From Pieris napi (lineage: Eukaryota > Arthropoda > Insecta > Lepidoptera > Pieridae), in contig NC_062242.1 in the NCBI RefSeq assembly GCF_905475465.1, forward strand, positions 7,033,501-7,097,500: a DNA stretch of 64,000 nucleotides. The letters run 5' to 3'. This document shows, in pieces, positions 31,831 through 44,925 of the stretch. The notes under the pieces were generated by a model, which saw only the letters and a program-made list of their open reading frames with translations, ran no database searches and was not told the origin of the DNA. The position numbers and the translations under genes were made by a program. How positions within the stretch are numbered: the stretch's first letter is position 1; the number at the start of each line of letters is the position of its first letter.

Positions 31831-33949
31831 TCCCAAGGTACCAGCCCTTTTAAAGCATCATTAAACGTGTATGAATGCGATAAGCTGTATTGTTAATGAG
31901 GTACTGTTTGATTAATGCGATACCTGTAATTTACGCGGTCCGAAATACCAGTTTTTTTATAAAGGAAGGTAAAATATTTTATGAATAAAATATTGTGGAG
32001 GAAACATTACTCTTGAACATTGTCTTGTTTTATTTATATGATTTGCGCTAATACAATAAGTGTTAGTCATGTAAAGCTTTTATTTTAAAATTCCATAGTA
32101 GTTTTTTGCAGTTCTTGTGTTTGTGTAGTTTAAAATAACGACATCTATACTTATATTATAAGGAGGAAAGATTTGTATGTTTGTATGTTTTAAACAAATA
32201 AACACAAAAACTACTGGACTGATTTAAACGTAATTTTACTATTAAACTGAAAGATTTTCCCTGATAAGAATAAGCTATTGTTATTGGCATATTATTTAAA
32301 TAAAAAAAAGTGAATCGGTAACTTATATCACTGTTCAAACATAATCTGATTTGTTTATGGTTTATTATCTTCCCAAAAGTAATTGCTGATACCGAGTTTT
32401 CAAATGACATTTACGGAAACCATTTTTATTCTAAGGAAATTCTGAAGTCTTAAGTGCACGCGAAAGTAGCCAGAGGCGAAATCTGGTGATCTATATAAAA
32501 TTGCATTTGTCTTCGCAGTAAAATTTATATATAGCTATTCCTGAAGAATAAACCGTCTGCATTTCCTCCGAGGGAAATGAAAACTGTAACGGAAAATTTG
32601 CGTTAGTTTCGAAGTATGTTAACATATTTTATAATTTTCAACCAAAGTATAATTTTGCAATTTTTGTCCTACTTGCAAATGCTATTTAGATTCAAAGCAA
32701 CTTCCAATCTTTTGTAATTAAATATACGTTTTTTTCGTAATATTCGAAGAAAAGGTATATTTCTATTACTATAACTTTCACCCGTCGTAAACAAAAACAA
32801 TTTTATTCAAATATATCAAAACTACAGAAAACCTTTTTATATTTTTCTTATTAAATAAAGGGGAACTGTCTCCAATTTCAAAATAAATGTTTCGTGATTG
32901 TTTTATTTAGTCCAATTAATCACTCGCTTTATCTTATGTCACAAAATTTAGTCGAAACTATACACAAAAGCGTACCAAAACAATCACGCGACGAAGGCGA
33001 TGAAAAATAGACGAATTTTTCGAGTGAGTTAAAATAAGTCAACTTATTTAAAATTATTCACCCTTTTACCAGAAAGCGAGGCTACATAGGGCTGTCCATG
33101 ATTTTTGGGATGTTTTATTCTGTAGGGCTATTGCTATATAGTGATAGTAATTTCTAATTATTGGCATTATAATTAGCTAGATAATCTCTTTGACTAAAAG
33201 TCGTTTTCCTTATCTTTTTACAAGTGATCTAACTATCAACAAGTTTCGAAAATACAATATTGAAATCCAGATTGAGTTCGGTAAAAGGAATCACTAGACT
33301 CCGTGTTCTTAAATGATTTGTCTGAAATTGATTTTCCAAAGCGATAGATAGTGTTTTTGATTCGACTAATGAAGCTGTTGATAAAACTGGTCATCGTTTT
33401 GTATACTACATAAAAGATTAATGTTATTTACAACGTAGAACTTCATATTTTTTAGTATAACGGTATTGCAATTACCGGTACTTGATAATATTTTCTACCA
33501 TTGATGTAGCTTCCCTTGGATTATAAACATGTTAAAAATAATTTCTACTTACACAAAAAGATTTGATTTTCATTATTCAATATTACCATTTATGTGATTC
33601 CGGCAACCCTATTACCAGCTCTTACAAAATCCCTTTACTGTAAAGTTGGTGTACTAGTTTTTCAGTTTCATGGAAATTCCCTTTTTTGTGCTAAAAATCG
33701 AAAATGCATTGCTGACCAAATTCAGACATTTTTAGGACTCTCATAATTTCGTACTGTCTCTGGTTAAAAATCTCGCGAAAATTTTATGTGAGTGAAATTC
33801 AGCTCGACTCGAAGAGTTTTCTTATTTTTAAAAGTGGTATTTTTAATCATAACCAGTAGAACTATAACCCTTTGAGACTCTTGGGCCGTGAGGTTAAAAG
33901 TGCCCTGTGCACCCCACACCCCCACCCTAATTAAAGATTTAAGTTGGTG
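31831..33949. other. AT-rich stretch with one repeat end, no gene
   Basis: At 32150-32235 TTATAAGGAGGAAAGATTTG, then a TGTTTGTATG run and AAACTACTGGACTGATTT resemble the terminal part of a common insect non-autonomous element. The 84-codon minus-strand frame crossing it is a by-product. Nothing else was recognised. Confidence 0.45.
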
Positions 33950-34080
33950 CCTGGTAGATACCCCAGGTGACCCCAGAGCTGATGCTTTCCTCGCTTAACG
34001 AATAAGTATCGCAATACAGCGAGGAAATGCTGCCAGTGTTAAAGGTACACTGCCACAGGGACCAAACTTTTTAAATTTAT
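33950..34080 (+). pseudogene. LINE C-terminal remnant
   Basis: The + strand reads D-P-R-A-D-A-F-L-A, an in-frame TAA at 33996-33998, then RISIAIQRGNAASVKGTLPQ and G-P. This R-I-x-x-A-I-Q-R-G-N-A block is a familiar end of a lepidopteran non-LTR retrotransposon protein. The stop shows that the copy is dead. A matching minus-strand copy at 26345-26364 is the host of the Harbinger insertion. Confidence 0.6.
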
Positions 34081-34191
34081 TTAAATTTTCTACTTACTAA
34101 AGTTTGATTATTATTATTACTATGTATGTAAATTATCAATAACCCTTTATATTATCTCTATATCTGTGTTTGATTATAATTTTATAGGCAT

Positions 34192-34250
34192 GTTATCAGC
34201 ATTTGCGCCTGACACACGCCGATCTTTGGTTTTTAAGTCGTACTAGTTTC
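34192..34250 (-). mobile_element. SINE internal fragment
   Basis: TTGCGCCTGACACACGCCGA and the nearby TTTCCTCCGA match the middle of the reverse-oriented SINE at 39519-39807 (CTGCCTGACACACGCCGTCG). Both ends are missing. Confidence 0.4.
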
Positions 34251-36399
34251 CTCCGATACTCCCCATCCCCGTATTAACAATTAGTATTAATCGCATACAT
34301 ATGGATAACAATTCACTTATACGCAGGCGACGTTAAAAGCCACAACCTCGGGCGTCACACGATTAGGCACAATTGGACAATAATAATTTATTTAATTTTT
34401 ATTTTTATCTCAACAACTTCTGACAATATTCTGTGTTACTCCCGAAATTCGAGTAGCTAATCTTCCAGCGAATTTGACCCACAATTATCTTTAACCTACC
34501 CCTAATCACGGACTATTAATGTTGGGAGCTGAGACCGATGGCATCTCATTCAATTAGATCCTTGTACAATACGGATTGAATGATCTGAATGATCGGTATT
34601 TTCTTTTGTCTTTCTCTAATGGGGTTTGATTACTATGAGCTTGTCTCTTTAGTATAGGAATTTTAGTTCATTGATTGGTTTCTGGGCTTATTAATTTTAA
34701 ATATATTTACTATAGAGTAAAATTGTAGGAAAGGCACTACAATAGATATAAGATAGTCGATAAAGCAACTAAATACAATTTAATTCATTAGATTTGAAAG
34801 GGAGATTCAAATTATGCGTATTTGGTAAAAAAAAATATAATTATTAATTATTAATGAATTTATTTAAAAACACTTAATGTTCTATTCCTTGAACTATAAT
34901 CGAGAAATTATATAAAGTAATACAGCGGAAGGTCTTATTGTTGAAATTGCTACGAGAAAATAACATAATAAAAAGTACAAGGAAGTAGTTACAAGTTTAA
35001 GATTTGGTACCTACTAATTTCATTTATAAGAAAGAATACAAAGAAATCAATAACAAAATATTAACGAAAACTTGAGAGAAGACTAAGTTTTTTTACGTTT
35101 AGAAATCACAAAGAGAGTAAGTACACTGCGATAGTCACGACTTTTCGCTATCGATAAAAGTTTACATTTAACTTTCTAGTGCTTAAAGCTCGTTACAAAG
35201 TCATTAAAGGCGGTCATTAGTTTTCTTTAATTAATCACCGCATACATAACTTGTTAGAAAATTAAGTTTTTTTTGAGCCTAAGGTAATTTACAACCCACG
35301 TAATCGTTTGTACTAAAGCTAAATTTAAACGTCTTGACCGTTGTTGATTATCAATACTAATCATCGTACAGAAAAATTTTAAAATCTTATTTTAATCTTG
35401 ATAAAATATAACTCTTTGTTGAAAATAAGGTAGTTTTACCTTAATGACTATTTAGATCCTTTAGACCTTTTGAGATATCTAAACTATTCCTAAATAAATT
35501 TTTCTTTATGTTGCCTGGAAACAATCGCTTGAATTGTACTGTAGTACAAACTACTAGACGCAACGCAGCACAAGTAACATGTAACAAACGAGACGTATAA
35601 TAACACAATGTTATTATTTTTAATATTTTCATCAAGTTTGACGCACCAAAGGGAATATCTAAATGCAGCGAAATAATTAGTTGGGACGAGACAATGCGCT
35701 CAACACAGTCTCCGTGTTAAGCTAACATCACTGTATTGTTGAGAATAAAACATTGGTAAGCATTTTAACCGCGAGCTCTAGAAATTTCGGTTTGGGACCA
35801 AAAAACAAAGATCTTTAGTATTTTATTCAAGAATAGATTTAAATTAATACTTATGTTAAATTAAGACGTTTAAAACATCAAATACCAATGGTAACATATG
35901 GTTTAAATTACATAAAAACTTTTTGAGCGGACATTCTCTAATTACATATTTTGGTGAACGAAAAATATACTGTAGAATTTGTGTATACTATTCTTGGAAG
36001 CTGTATGTGCTGTAGAGATCACATTTATAATGCAGTGACGCGGCTAGACGGGGGATGTGCCACCAATCACATTAAAATGAACCAACGCTACTTCACAGTT
36101 CTTTGTTCTGTGCAGCTGTATTATGTATTAGAATTTGATGATATTTATAGTGACACATTAGAAGCCAGATAAAAATGAAGAAAATTATTTTTAAGTGGAT
36201 TCTGAGACAGCATATAGCATGATTCAGTTTGAAGAGGCTTATACTAATTACAATGATCGGTCATTGAAAAGCAAGCACGAGATTTTATCAGATATAGATT
36301 ATACCACATTCTATCTGCTCCTTGACGGTAATTGTGTAAATTCCTTCGGTGGAAGAAACATTGCGTGAACTTCAGAATTAAAATCTTAATTTATTTAAT
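34251..36399. other. AT-rich stretch, no gene seen
   Basis: The frames at 35441-35635 and 35951-36172 have no recognisable motif and no clear splice sites. No repeat partner was found. Confidence 0.45.
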
Positions 36400-36772
36400 A
36401 CTAGATGTCCAGGTGAACTTGGTATCACCTTCATGTGTTTGTGTCAAAGTTTAGTAAATTTTTAAAGGAGACCAAAGAGATGGACCTCGTACTAGAGTTA
36501 TGAAACACAAATTTCTAAACGCATCGATGACACACATATGACATCCAGTGACAATTTTTAATTCTAAAATAACAAAAGGCATCAAATGCTAGGAACAGTC
36601 TTTATTGGAAAATTCAATTGTTTTTTTTAATGTATTCCTTTACTTATTATTTATGTTTCCCACCGTTTTAACTGAAGACTAAACTTCCACAAATATTTCA
36701 AGCCAAAATGATCCAGCCATTCTCGAGTTTTGGCACGACAAACGAACACAAATTCATTTTTTTTATATAAAT
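36400..36772 (-). mobile_element. Non-autonomous Helitron-like element, second family
   Basis: Read on the minus strand it ends in GGTGATACCAAGTTCACC then TGGACATCTAGT: a 5-bp hairpin stem (GGTGA/TCACC) a few bases before CTAGT, as in Helitrons. Its other end, near 36772, carries ATGAATTTGTGTTCG. A related 5' part lies at 27435-27530. No coding capacity. Confidence 0.5.
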
Positions 36773-37244
36773 TCTCTTAACTTAATTTTGTAAACATGTT
36801 GTGTTTCGTAACAATACTCCAAAAAGATCTCCTAAGTTTAAAAAGAAGCCAATTTCGTTTGTAGCAACGTTTTGCGTCAGTTACACTGTTCTCTTTGTTA
36901 TTAGAAATAACTTTTTTGTGGAGTTTAATGTCTACGAAAATAAACATAATAACACAATATACTTATACCGTTTCTTCAAAGTTAATCAAAAACAGGCACG
37001 CGTCTATTTGCGCTATGAATTTCAAACAAAAATCACTGGTGGTCAGATCGTGACTTTGTTTTTTACAAATTCTTTTATGTATCCGTTTCTCGAAACATTC
37101 AAGTTAATATTCACCATGAGTCAAATGTCAAAGTGAACGTCATCTACTGCTGGTTGCCTCGTGACAGGAATCCTGTTATATTTCGCTTGAGTTAAAGGGC
37201 CTTCAACAACTGCCACCTATTTAGCGTAGAATATTTAAAAAAAA
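36773..37244. other. AT-rich stretch, doubtful 111-codon frame
   Basis: The frame at 36801-37136 has no ATG at its start and a Phe/Asn/Lys-rich translation without motifs, so it is treated as chance. Confidence 0.45.
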
Positions 37245-37692
37245 AGGGTGCGTGTACTTATGTACGCGCGTCTGAAGTTATACTTCTTTAGCTAATGCTA
37301 AAGAAGTATTACTTTTAATAAGTAGTACTTTTAATAATTTAAAAATAGTATTTGATTGATATATTAATATTATATGTATTATTATTTTCTAATATTAATT
37401 AGTATTGATTTAAATATTCAATTTAAATCACTTCTGATTATAATTCAGACGCACATATTAAATTCGCACTTGTATAATGAAAAAAAAAAAAAGAAAACAC
37501 GTGTTTTAAATGTAGATACTCAAAGCATGTGGATTAGTATTATAAATATAAATACACAGTGAACAGAGGCGGCGTGTGTGCCAACATGCGCCACTAACTT
37601 CATTCTGTTAATTTTATGTCATGGTGCGCGCGCATCGTAAAATTTCACTCTGATCAATTTTTCATAACGTGCCGAAAGAAGTATAACTTCAA
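37245..37692 (+). mobile_element. Non-coding dispersed element, copy 2
   Basis: The same ends as 29711-30080: AAGGGTGCGTGTACTTATGT on the left and GCGCGCGCATCGTAAAATTT, AACGTGCCGAAAGAAGTATA on the right. Within it, 37280-37292 and 37297-37309 form a perfect 13-bp hairpin (ATACTTCTTTAGC) with a 4-base loop. The 62-codon frame at 37374-37562 lies in its AT-rich centre and is not a gene. Confidence 0.65.
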
Positions 37693-38442
37693 AAACAGTT
37701 CAAATGTTTAAATATCAGAAATATATAGAGTCGCTACCCTTGGTATTAGATTTTTAATATTATTTTTCTTTATATGCTAGTTAGTGACGTGTCTAATATG
37801 CCTGACACAAGTGGTGGATTTTTGGCTCCTAGAAAATTTGGTCTACCTTTTCCGTCACTGTAAGCAAGTGGAATGTTTGAATGTGGACCTCATAGTTGTG
37901 GTGTGTAATTAGTTTTCGTTAGTACTACGATACTGAACACAGAAAAACATTCGAAACGTTAAAGATCTATCTAATCTTCCCTGATGTTGGTCAAGCATAT
38001 TTATTAAATACATAATGCTTTACGAGAGTTTTAGAAAAATAAACGATAAAATCTCTCTATCTATATATAAGTTTTCGTAACAGTGACACACTGTCAAAAG
38101 AGATTACTATCACAAAATGTGCTGTGAATACTAAAAGAGCATTTCGTGAATCGTGATTAAGGAACGTTTGATCCTTTCTGAGAAAGTCTTTTTTCAAATC
38201 TATAGTCCAGTAAATGCAGTGTGTGTTTGGGGTGTCCGGGGTTTGTATTCCGGATGTAATTAAAAAAATGGTCGGAAACTGAAAGCATTCCGAAATTTGT
38301 TCATTAAACGCATACATTGGGATAAAATGTATAATTTATGTAAAGCTAAATTTATACTGGAGTAAGAGAAAATATTGCTCGTAATTTAGATCAAGAATAA
38401 TTTAAACATAATATTTACATATTATATAATATTTATATAATT
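37693..38442. other. AT-rich stretch, nothing recognised
   Basis: The 86-codon minus-strand frame at 38317-38057 has no domain or splice context. Confidence 0.45.
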
Positions 38443-38750
38443 ACTAGCTGATCCGGCAAACGTCGTTTTGCCATGTATATCATTTATAATAAAAAATAGG
38501 GGTTGATCGTAGAGGGGTGAAAATTAGGGATTGTATGTATTTTTTAATGCTGTATCATAAAAACATATATCTAAAAATCAAAAAATAATGATTTAGGGGT
38601 GGACTACCCTTAACATTTAGGGGGATGAAAAATAGATGTTGTCCGATTCTCAGATATACCCAATATGCACACAAAATTTCATGAGAATCGGTCAAGCCGT
38701 TTCAGAGGAGTTTAACTACAAACAACGCGACACGAGAATTTTATATATTA
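38443..38750 (-). mobile_element. Non-autonomous Helitron-like element, copy 2 of first family
   Basis: On the minus strand it ends GGCAAAACGACGTTTGCC then GGATCAGCTAGT. The GGCAAA/TTTGCC stem (38455-38460 with 38467-38472) lies seven bases before CTAGT, the classical Helitron 3' signature. The 5' part holds CTAATATATAAAATTCTCGT and CTTGACCGATTCTCATGAAA, as at 19232-19467. The middle is AT-rich and non-coding. Confidence 0.65.
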
Positions 38751-39518
38751 GTTTCTTTATTCTTAAATATAAATACCAACAAAGAGAGGAAAAGGAAGGA
38801 ATGTTTTCCTTAATACAACTAATGACATGATTGCCATATATACGTGAGGTTAAAAAAGAACCTTTATGTTTTACGATAGTCAGAATTGAAATTGTTAAAT
38901 TACATACTTAACAAGACATAAACATATAAGTTCTATCTATCTATAGGTTAGTGGACAGTTTATATCATGGTTTAGTTCTAAACATTAACTGTTCCCGCGG
39001 AAACCAAACCCAACATTCTCTTCACGTGTTACTCATATTGCCCTGCATACTATTCAAAAACAATACTATCCAAAATACTTCCAGTATTTCTTAACTCAAA
39101 AAATTATTGCACTTGGTCGCAATCGTATTAATACCACACGATTAACTATACGCCTGTAATTTGTGTAATGAATAAATTGTAAAACAAATTTTTAGCTATT
39201 TAAAACAAAATTAATTTTAGAGTTTAAAAAGAAGATATTTTTATTAATACCGTCATAATATGAGACTTGCTGGAAAACATGTCAGATTTTAATCTTCGGA
39301 TATTTTGTAACAATTTTCGGAATGTCTCATTACGCTTTGGACAAGATTTAACGTTCATTTTCCCATGAATTTGGGATTAATTCAAGGAAAACGGTTTATT
39401 CAGAAAAACCCGGATTATCATACGAAATCCGATGTTCGTTAAATTGTATTTACATAAAAATTGCCATAATATCGTATTACCATGTTCGATAATTCATATT
39501 AAAAAATAAAATAAATCA
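38751..39518. other. AT-rich stretch, nothing recognised
   Basis: No coding block or repeat partner was found. Confidence 0.45.
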
Positions 39519-39807
39519 GTTGTGCTACATACAACCTCTTTAGGGGTTGGCCTCAGATTTCTGAATCTGTTTTATGATCATTTTTAAATCTAATAGGCTA
39601 GTAGTTGATCAGCCTCCAGTGCCTCTGCCTGACACACGCCGTCGACTTTTTGGGTCTAAGACATGTCATGTTCTCACGATGTTTTCCTCCGCCGTTCGAG
39701 CAAATGTTAAATGCGCACATTGAAAGAAAGTCCATTGGTGCACGGGGATCGAACCTACGACCTTAGGTATGAGAGTCGCACGCTGAAGCCACTAGGCTAA
39801 CACTGCT
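39519..39807 (-). mobile_element. tRNA-derived SINE, near full length
   Basis: On the minus strand: GCAGTGTTAGCCTAGTGGCT, CAGCGTGCGACTCTCATACC, CGTAGGTTCGATCCCCG (B box), GACTTTCTTTCAATGTGCGC, GGCGTGTGTCAGGCAGAGGC and ATCATAAAACAGATTCAGAA, closing with CCTAAAGAGGTTGTATGTAG. All parts of the family are present in order, so this is the most complete copy together with 48258-48507. Confidence 0.8.
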
Positions 39808-40254
39808 CTATTAATTCTTATTACATCTTTGTATATATATAGATTGGTGCATTATATGGGTTGTAAGACATTAGCATTAACGGCCGTAAACTATTTATAA
39901 TAGTAGATTAATAATCATAATAGTGCAATTATATTGATTCAAACAGGCCTATGGCAGTGAATTGTTCCTTGTCAACCTAGATCGCCTATCGACTTCGTCA
40001 TGATGCCGTGAATGTTTAAAAGATAATTCCTGGGATATAAAACGTTCTAAAGGCAGAGATACCAATATACTTGAAAAAGAAAATCATAGATAGGTGTATG
40101 TCTTTCTTATGGTCAATCATGGATATATGACTGAAACACAAATAAATAACAACTTGTCAACGAGGAATGGAACCTAGTGTTCTTAATTAAAACCAAAGGA
40201 CAATATCAAAGGAACAGATATAAAAAAGAAAATAAATATTATTAATGCACTATC
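39808..40254. other. AT-rich stretch, nothing recognised
   Basis: No gene or repeat partner was found. Confidence 0.45.
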
Positions 40255-40490
40255 CCCTTACAACTTAAGTGGAAATAGGAGGGCCACACCGTTCGCATCA
40301 ACAATGGCTGATGGACAAACAGGGTAACAAGGTGGAAAGGGCTACCATAGAATAGAAGTCGCCCTCTTGCACGGTTGGCTGACGAGCTTAGCTAGAAGTT
40401 CGTGGGGATGATTGGAAGACAATGCTCAAGATAGAGAGAGATGGATTCGGTTGGAGTAGCGATATAAGAGGTCCTTGAAAAAAAAAGTGT
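40255..40490 (+). pseudogene. LINE reverse transcriptase, C-terminal remnant
   Basis: The + strand has R-W-A-D-E-L after one indel near 40370-40380 and later A-Q-D-R-E-R-W-I-R-L-E, ending at a TAG and then A-rich DNA. R-W-x-D-x-(about 17)-A-Q-D-R-x-x-W is the common ending of insect LINE polymerases. Stops and frame changes show decay. The polymerase core is absent. Confidence 0.55.
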
Positions 40491-43400
40491 TCTGTAAAAT
40501 TTTAAGTGTGTGTATTTTTTTGTAAATATGGATGTTTGAAGGAATAAATGAGGATTAATTATTTTTATTATGATGTAAATTACATGTTTAGCATACAATC
40601 GGATTTCTAGTGATATTATAAAGTAAAAAAGCTGTTCAAGAAATACATACCCGAAAAATGCCCTTTTACATGTTTTAACGTTTGTATTAAGGTATATTTA
40701 AGATGAAATTGTCAATACTTTATCCTAATTGTGTTTGATTGATTTTCGCAAACAGTAGATTACCTACTATATCTTTATTACGTAGTACAGATACAACGTA
40801 GTAAAATTTTACCGTAGGGTAAATAAAGGGTAAGTCAAAAACTTTAAGTAAACATTGATTTTATTAGTTTAATTCTAGCTAATATAATAATCGTTACAAC
40901 AAAACAATTTTTGCTTTACGAAAAGGTGTACAACGCCACCTTGCGTTTGTCTCTAAAACAAAACTTACAGTTTCCTGTGGGAACAAAGGGTTGTCGGAAA
41001 GTAGTTCCCACTTTGCAGCATAGATGGCGTTGTAACAGAAAACTAGAAGTAATAATTTGAAATTTACAGAAAAAACATTAGTCAATGGTTTTAACAATAA
41101 TTATTAATTTTAATATTTATATTTCTGAAATACAAGTTAGCCTGTATTAAGTTACCTCTGGTGAAGATAATTTTTATTTATATTGAAAAATTGTTAGACT
41201 TGTCTATTTTTATTGGTTTATGGTTGCAACTCATTGAGATTTTAATTTTTAATATGTCTACTTTGAACAATTTAAAACACCAATAAATAATATTTCCACC
41301 CATGTTATAGAAGTATTACTTATTCTAAGTAATAAACAAGTCGTTAAATAATAAACTCCAGACAGCCCTTTCAGAAAGTTTGTGGAAATTCTTAATTATG
41401 TAAATATATGTAGACTTATTCACAACGAATCATACGTTAGTACTACCAAGATACACACAGCCATTTCGATTAATACATTTTAGTTCGCAACAAAAATTAT
41501 TTTGTTTTTATAAAAATGATAACGTGTAGATCATATTGATCTTTATATCCTTTATCTTTATATGTCGATAAGATGTCTATAATATTGCGTGGTGTTGCCA
41601 TTCTAATAAAACAAATAACTTTGTGTTCCCTAATACATAATCTCTAACATAAAAATCTTCAGTGCGTGTTTTTGTAATCCTGAACGGCTGGATCGATTTT
41701 AGTGCCGTGATTTTTTTAATTTGTTAAAACATTTAAAATTTTCTATCTCAGTCTATCAGATCCGCCGGTCTCTGAATATTGTTCTAATTTAATACAACCT
41801 GTTAAAAAATCTAGCATGGGTTAGAAGCTAGAGCGAACAGTTCTCTTTCGTGTCGGTTTGTTTTCATTCATGTTAGTCTTAATTTCGCATATAGAAAGAA
41901 AAATTTATAAACATAATTTATAACTTCTTAAACAAGTTATGATTTTTTGTTTTGATTCAAAAACAACGATATGATTTTAATAAAAATAGGTACATAATTG
42001 AAAATTAATCGAATATCTTACTTTAAAAGCTCACTGTGACTTATACAATTCAGGGTCCTACAAAAGAAGATCATTAAAAAAGCATCAACCCATTTGCAAG
42101 TGTTCTGGCAGTGTGTTATTTCTCATTGTCCTTTTCCTGTCTTCTATATAAAAGTAAAAATGTGTTTCTCACCCACCCATCAATGTGTATCGCAAAGAAA
42201 GATTATGAATTTATACCCGTCAGCTCCCCCTTTATTGTTTTAACGGAACGCAATATCACGTCTGACTGACAGACGGACAGACAACTCCAACTGATATTAG
42301 ATACACCTACTTATCTGAATAAACGAAATTTTACAAAACAATCGATTTTTTTGGAATCAATAATTAACCTTGAAACACCGTGTCTTAGTCGAAAGTCCTT
42401 AATTGGAATTCTTAATAAAAAAAAAATATAATTATAAATATGATATATTTCGAAACAATCTTGCTACTTTTGTTTATTACGCTCTTCATGATTTTTATGT
42501 TTCTATTTAGTTTAAATTTATATTTGCATTATTATTTTTGCTGTTTGCCTATATTTTTCATCATTGCTTTTTTGTCTTATTTTCTTGATTGTTTGCAATT
42601 TCTCTGTTCTAATATTGATGTGTATGTTAGTAAAACTTGTAACGTCATATTTTTTTGTTTGTGCTTTTGTGCTTATAATGACAGACGTAAGAAAACATAC
42701 AAAGACGTAGAATTGTATGCCGCAGATCCTATTCATATTCATACTCGTAAATTAATATAGTATAAAGTATTTTTTATTTCGTTTTCCATAAAATTACTGC
42801 ATTATTTCACAATGGCCAGTCTAAACAAAGCGTCTAAACATTTCAGAAACCAGACAATTCCTAAATTATTTTTGGTATACGATACGCCTATTAGAACTTC
42901 TTGATAGCTGTCCGTTTCTTTCAGCGTCTATTTAAAAGCAACCAAAAGCAGCTTAATACATATAATTCTAACACATTTCAAATTAAACTTTATGTTAAGT
43001 GTATTAAGGATTATGATGAAATAACGGTAGATTTTATTAAAATTGTCAGTCTAACCTCTAATATTTATGGTAACATTGTGTGTCCAGCTTTCCATGACCT
43101 CTAGGATTGCCTTATAAGATCGTAAGTCTTCACGTTTGTATTAATATTTGTAAGATCTGAAGATCAGTCATAACTGGTTTTTCAGTTATGCGTTTAGAAA
43201 CATGTCGTTCGGGCTGAAGCTGAGATGAATGTTAACATATTTTTAAGATATTGTAAGGGGCTTATTTATAGTTTTCGGAAGTGTTGTGCCATTGACAATC
43301 TCCGCTTGATTTATCAGAGGAAAACACCGATTATTATTTATTTATGAGTTGGATTTATTCCATAATTCAGTAGGATTTTTTATTTCAGATTTAAATAAAT

Positions 43401-44512
43401 TACCATAGATGTATCACTGAATGTACATATATTTTAATCAAATTGGTTTCTTCATCACATTCATGATCGCCTATAAATACATACTATAAATTAAGGCTAC
43501 CTTTACTGGCCATTCCGTACCTTAGTACTCACTTATTTTAATTTTTACCTACCCTTAAATATAGAACATACTCACAAATATTTAGCCTCAGAATAACGTG
43601 GACTACAGTTAACATTGTATATGTTAAAATTACATTTTGTTTAGTATGAGGGCTAACTTGTATATATCTTATACTTCTAGGCTTCTATATTTTTACCAAT
43701 AAAGACAGAAGTTTCCTCTCATCACTCTTTTAAATAAAATAAATATTTCGTCAAATTTATTAAAACCGCTGAAAGATCAATTCTAATCAACAGATTCAGT
43801 AGCTATACTAAACATCCTTGACCAGTGAATATTAGCCGTTTGTATTAATCTCAATTACCCATATCGCCATTAATATCTGGCTTGACTTATAATAAATTAT
43901 TCCATACAATGGTGCAATGCTTGCCAGGTCGCCTAGGTGTTGGATAAATTGCTCTTTGTGCGATGACACCGCAATTATGAGCTTTTGATCAATGATATTT
44001 TGCACCGTTGAATGGTTCTCTTTGTATATGTAAGAATCATAACCAATATACCTTTCTTAATATAATATATATAGAAACCTGTGGTGATACAACCTCCTAT
44101 TTTATGCAAGTAGGCGACAGGGGCCTTAGCCTATGTATTTGTAAGACGTGCCAATTTCACGAATATTTCCAAAGTTTTTATTAGCAAGTAATAATTATTG
44201 TAACCATAGATGAATGAAGCCATCGGTGCATCTTCAGGGTTGAGTCGCGCGCCTAGCATAAAACTACGCTGGCGCAGCGAGCTATTTACATACATTTATT
44301 TATTCCGGCGGTGTGCAATTAGTAAACCTCTTTCCATGGGAGTGCCATGCTGTTGCTTTCGGGCTTAATACAAATGGGCAGGCACGATCGGGGCAGTACC
44401 ACTGTCTTTGAAACAAGAAATACAGAAAACCGTGCCTTGAGGTTCATCATCGGACGCCGAGGCAGAATACGAAATTCCACCCGTATCGCCTCAACATCCA
44501 AGCTTCCACAAC
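40491..44512. other. Long AT-rich stretch, no gene seen
   Basis: About 4 kb. At 41650-41710 a motif (CTTCAGTGCGTGTTTTTGTA, ACGGCTGGATCGATTTTAG) resembles the 5' part of another non-autonomous insect repeat. The 106-codon frame at 42440-42760 is Phe/Leu/Ile-rich from T-rich sequence. A GC-richer block at 44250-44510 is open on both strands without a domain and may be an old retroelement piece. Confidence 0.4.
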
Positions 44513-44730
44513 AGCCTTGCGATTCTGTAAGTCACTTTTCGATCTCTCACAGCGGCGGTCACGCTCAACTCAGTCGTAAAGCAGTCATTTTACGATTTGT
44601 TCTGATAAACAATAAACTACAAGCTCCCTCCTTATCAGAATGCCAAATCGTAAAATGACTGCTTTACGACTGATTTGAGCGCGACCAACGCTGTGAGAGT
44701 TCGAAAAGTGAGTTACAGAATCGCAAGGCT
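44513..44730. mobile_element. MITE family 1, copy 3
   Basis: It starts AGCCTTGCGATTCTGTAAGT and ends TACAGAATCGCAAGGCT. The inverted arms reach inward through CTCACAGCGGCGGTCACGCT and AGTCGTAAAGCAGTCATTTT, so almost the whole 218 bp folds on itself around ACAATAAACTACAAGCTCC. The frames at 44347-44658 and 44585-44776 are translations of these arms. Confidence 0.85.
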
Positions 44731-44837
44731 GAACGTTAAAAACGTAGTAGTGGAGGTAGTTATTGCCGTGCTCCACAACTATGTGGCATCGCAGTATTTC
44801 CGAACCAATTCGGCTTAGGGTCCTTCAAGAAAAGAGC

Positions 44838-44925
44838 TTACCAATTCTTAAAAGGGCGGCAACGCACTCGCGAGCCCTCTGGCATTGAGAGTGTCCATGG
44901 GCGGCGGTATCATTTAACATCATAT
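44838..44925 (+). mobile_element. Retroposon 3' tail fragment
   Basis: AAAAGGGCGGCAACGCACTC, GCGAGCCCTCTGGCATTGAG and AGTGTCCATGGGCGGCGGTA match 2555-2660; the match stops after ATCATTTAACATCA. Confidence 0.6.

Noticed and set aside
36801..37136. 111-codon open frame on +
   Set aside because: No ATG start, no motif, no splice signals.
42440..42760. 106-codon open frame on +
   Set aside because: The translation is almost entirely Phe, Leu, Ile, Tyr and Cys from a T-rich stretch; this looks like composition and not a membrane protein gene.
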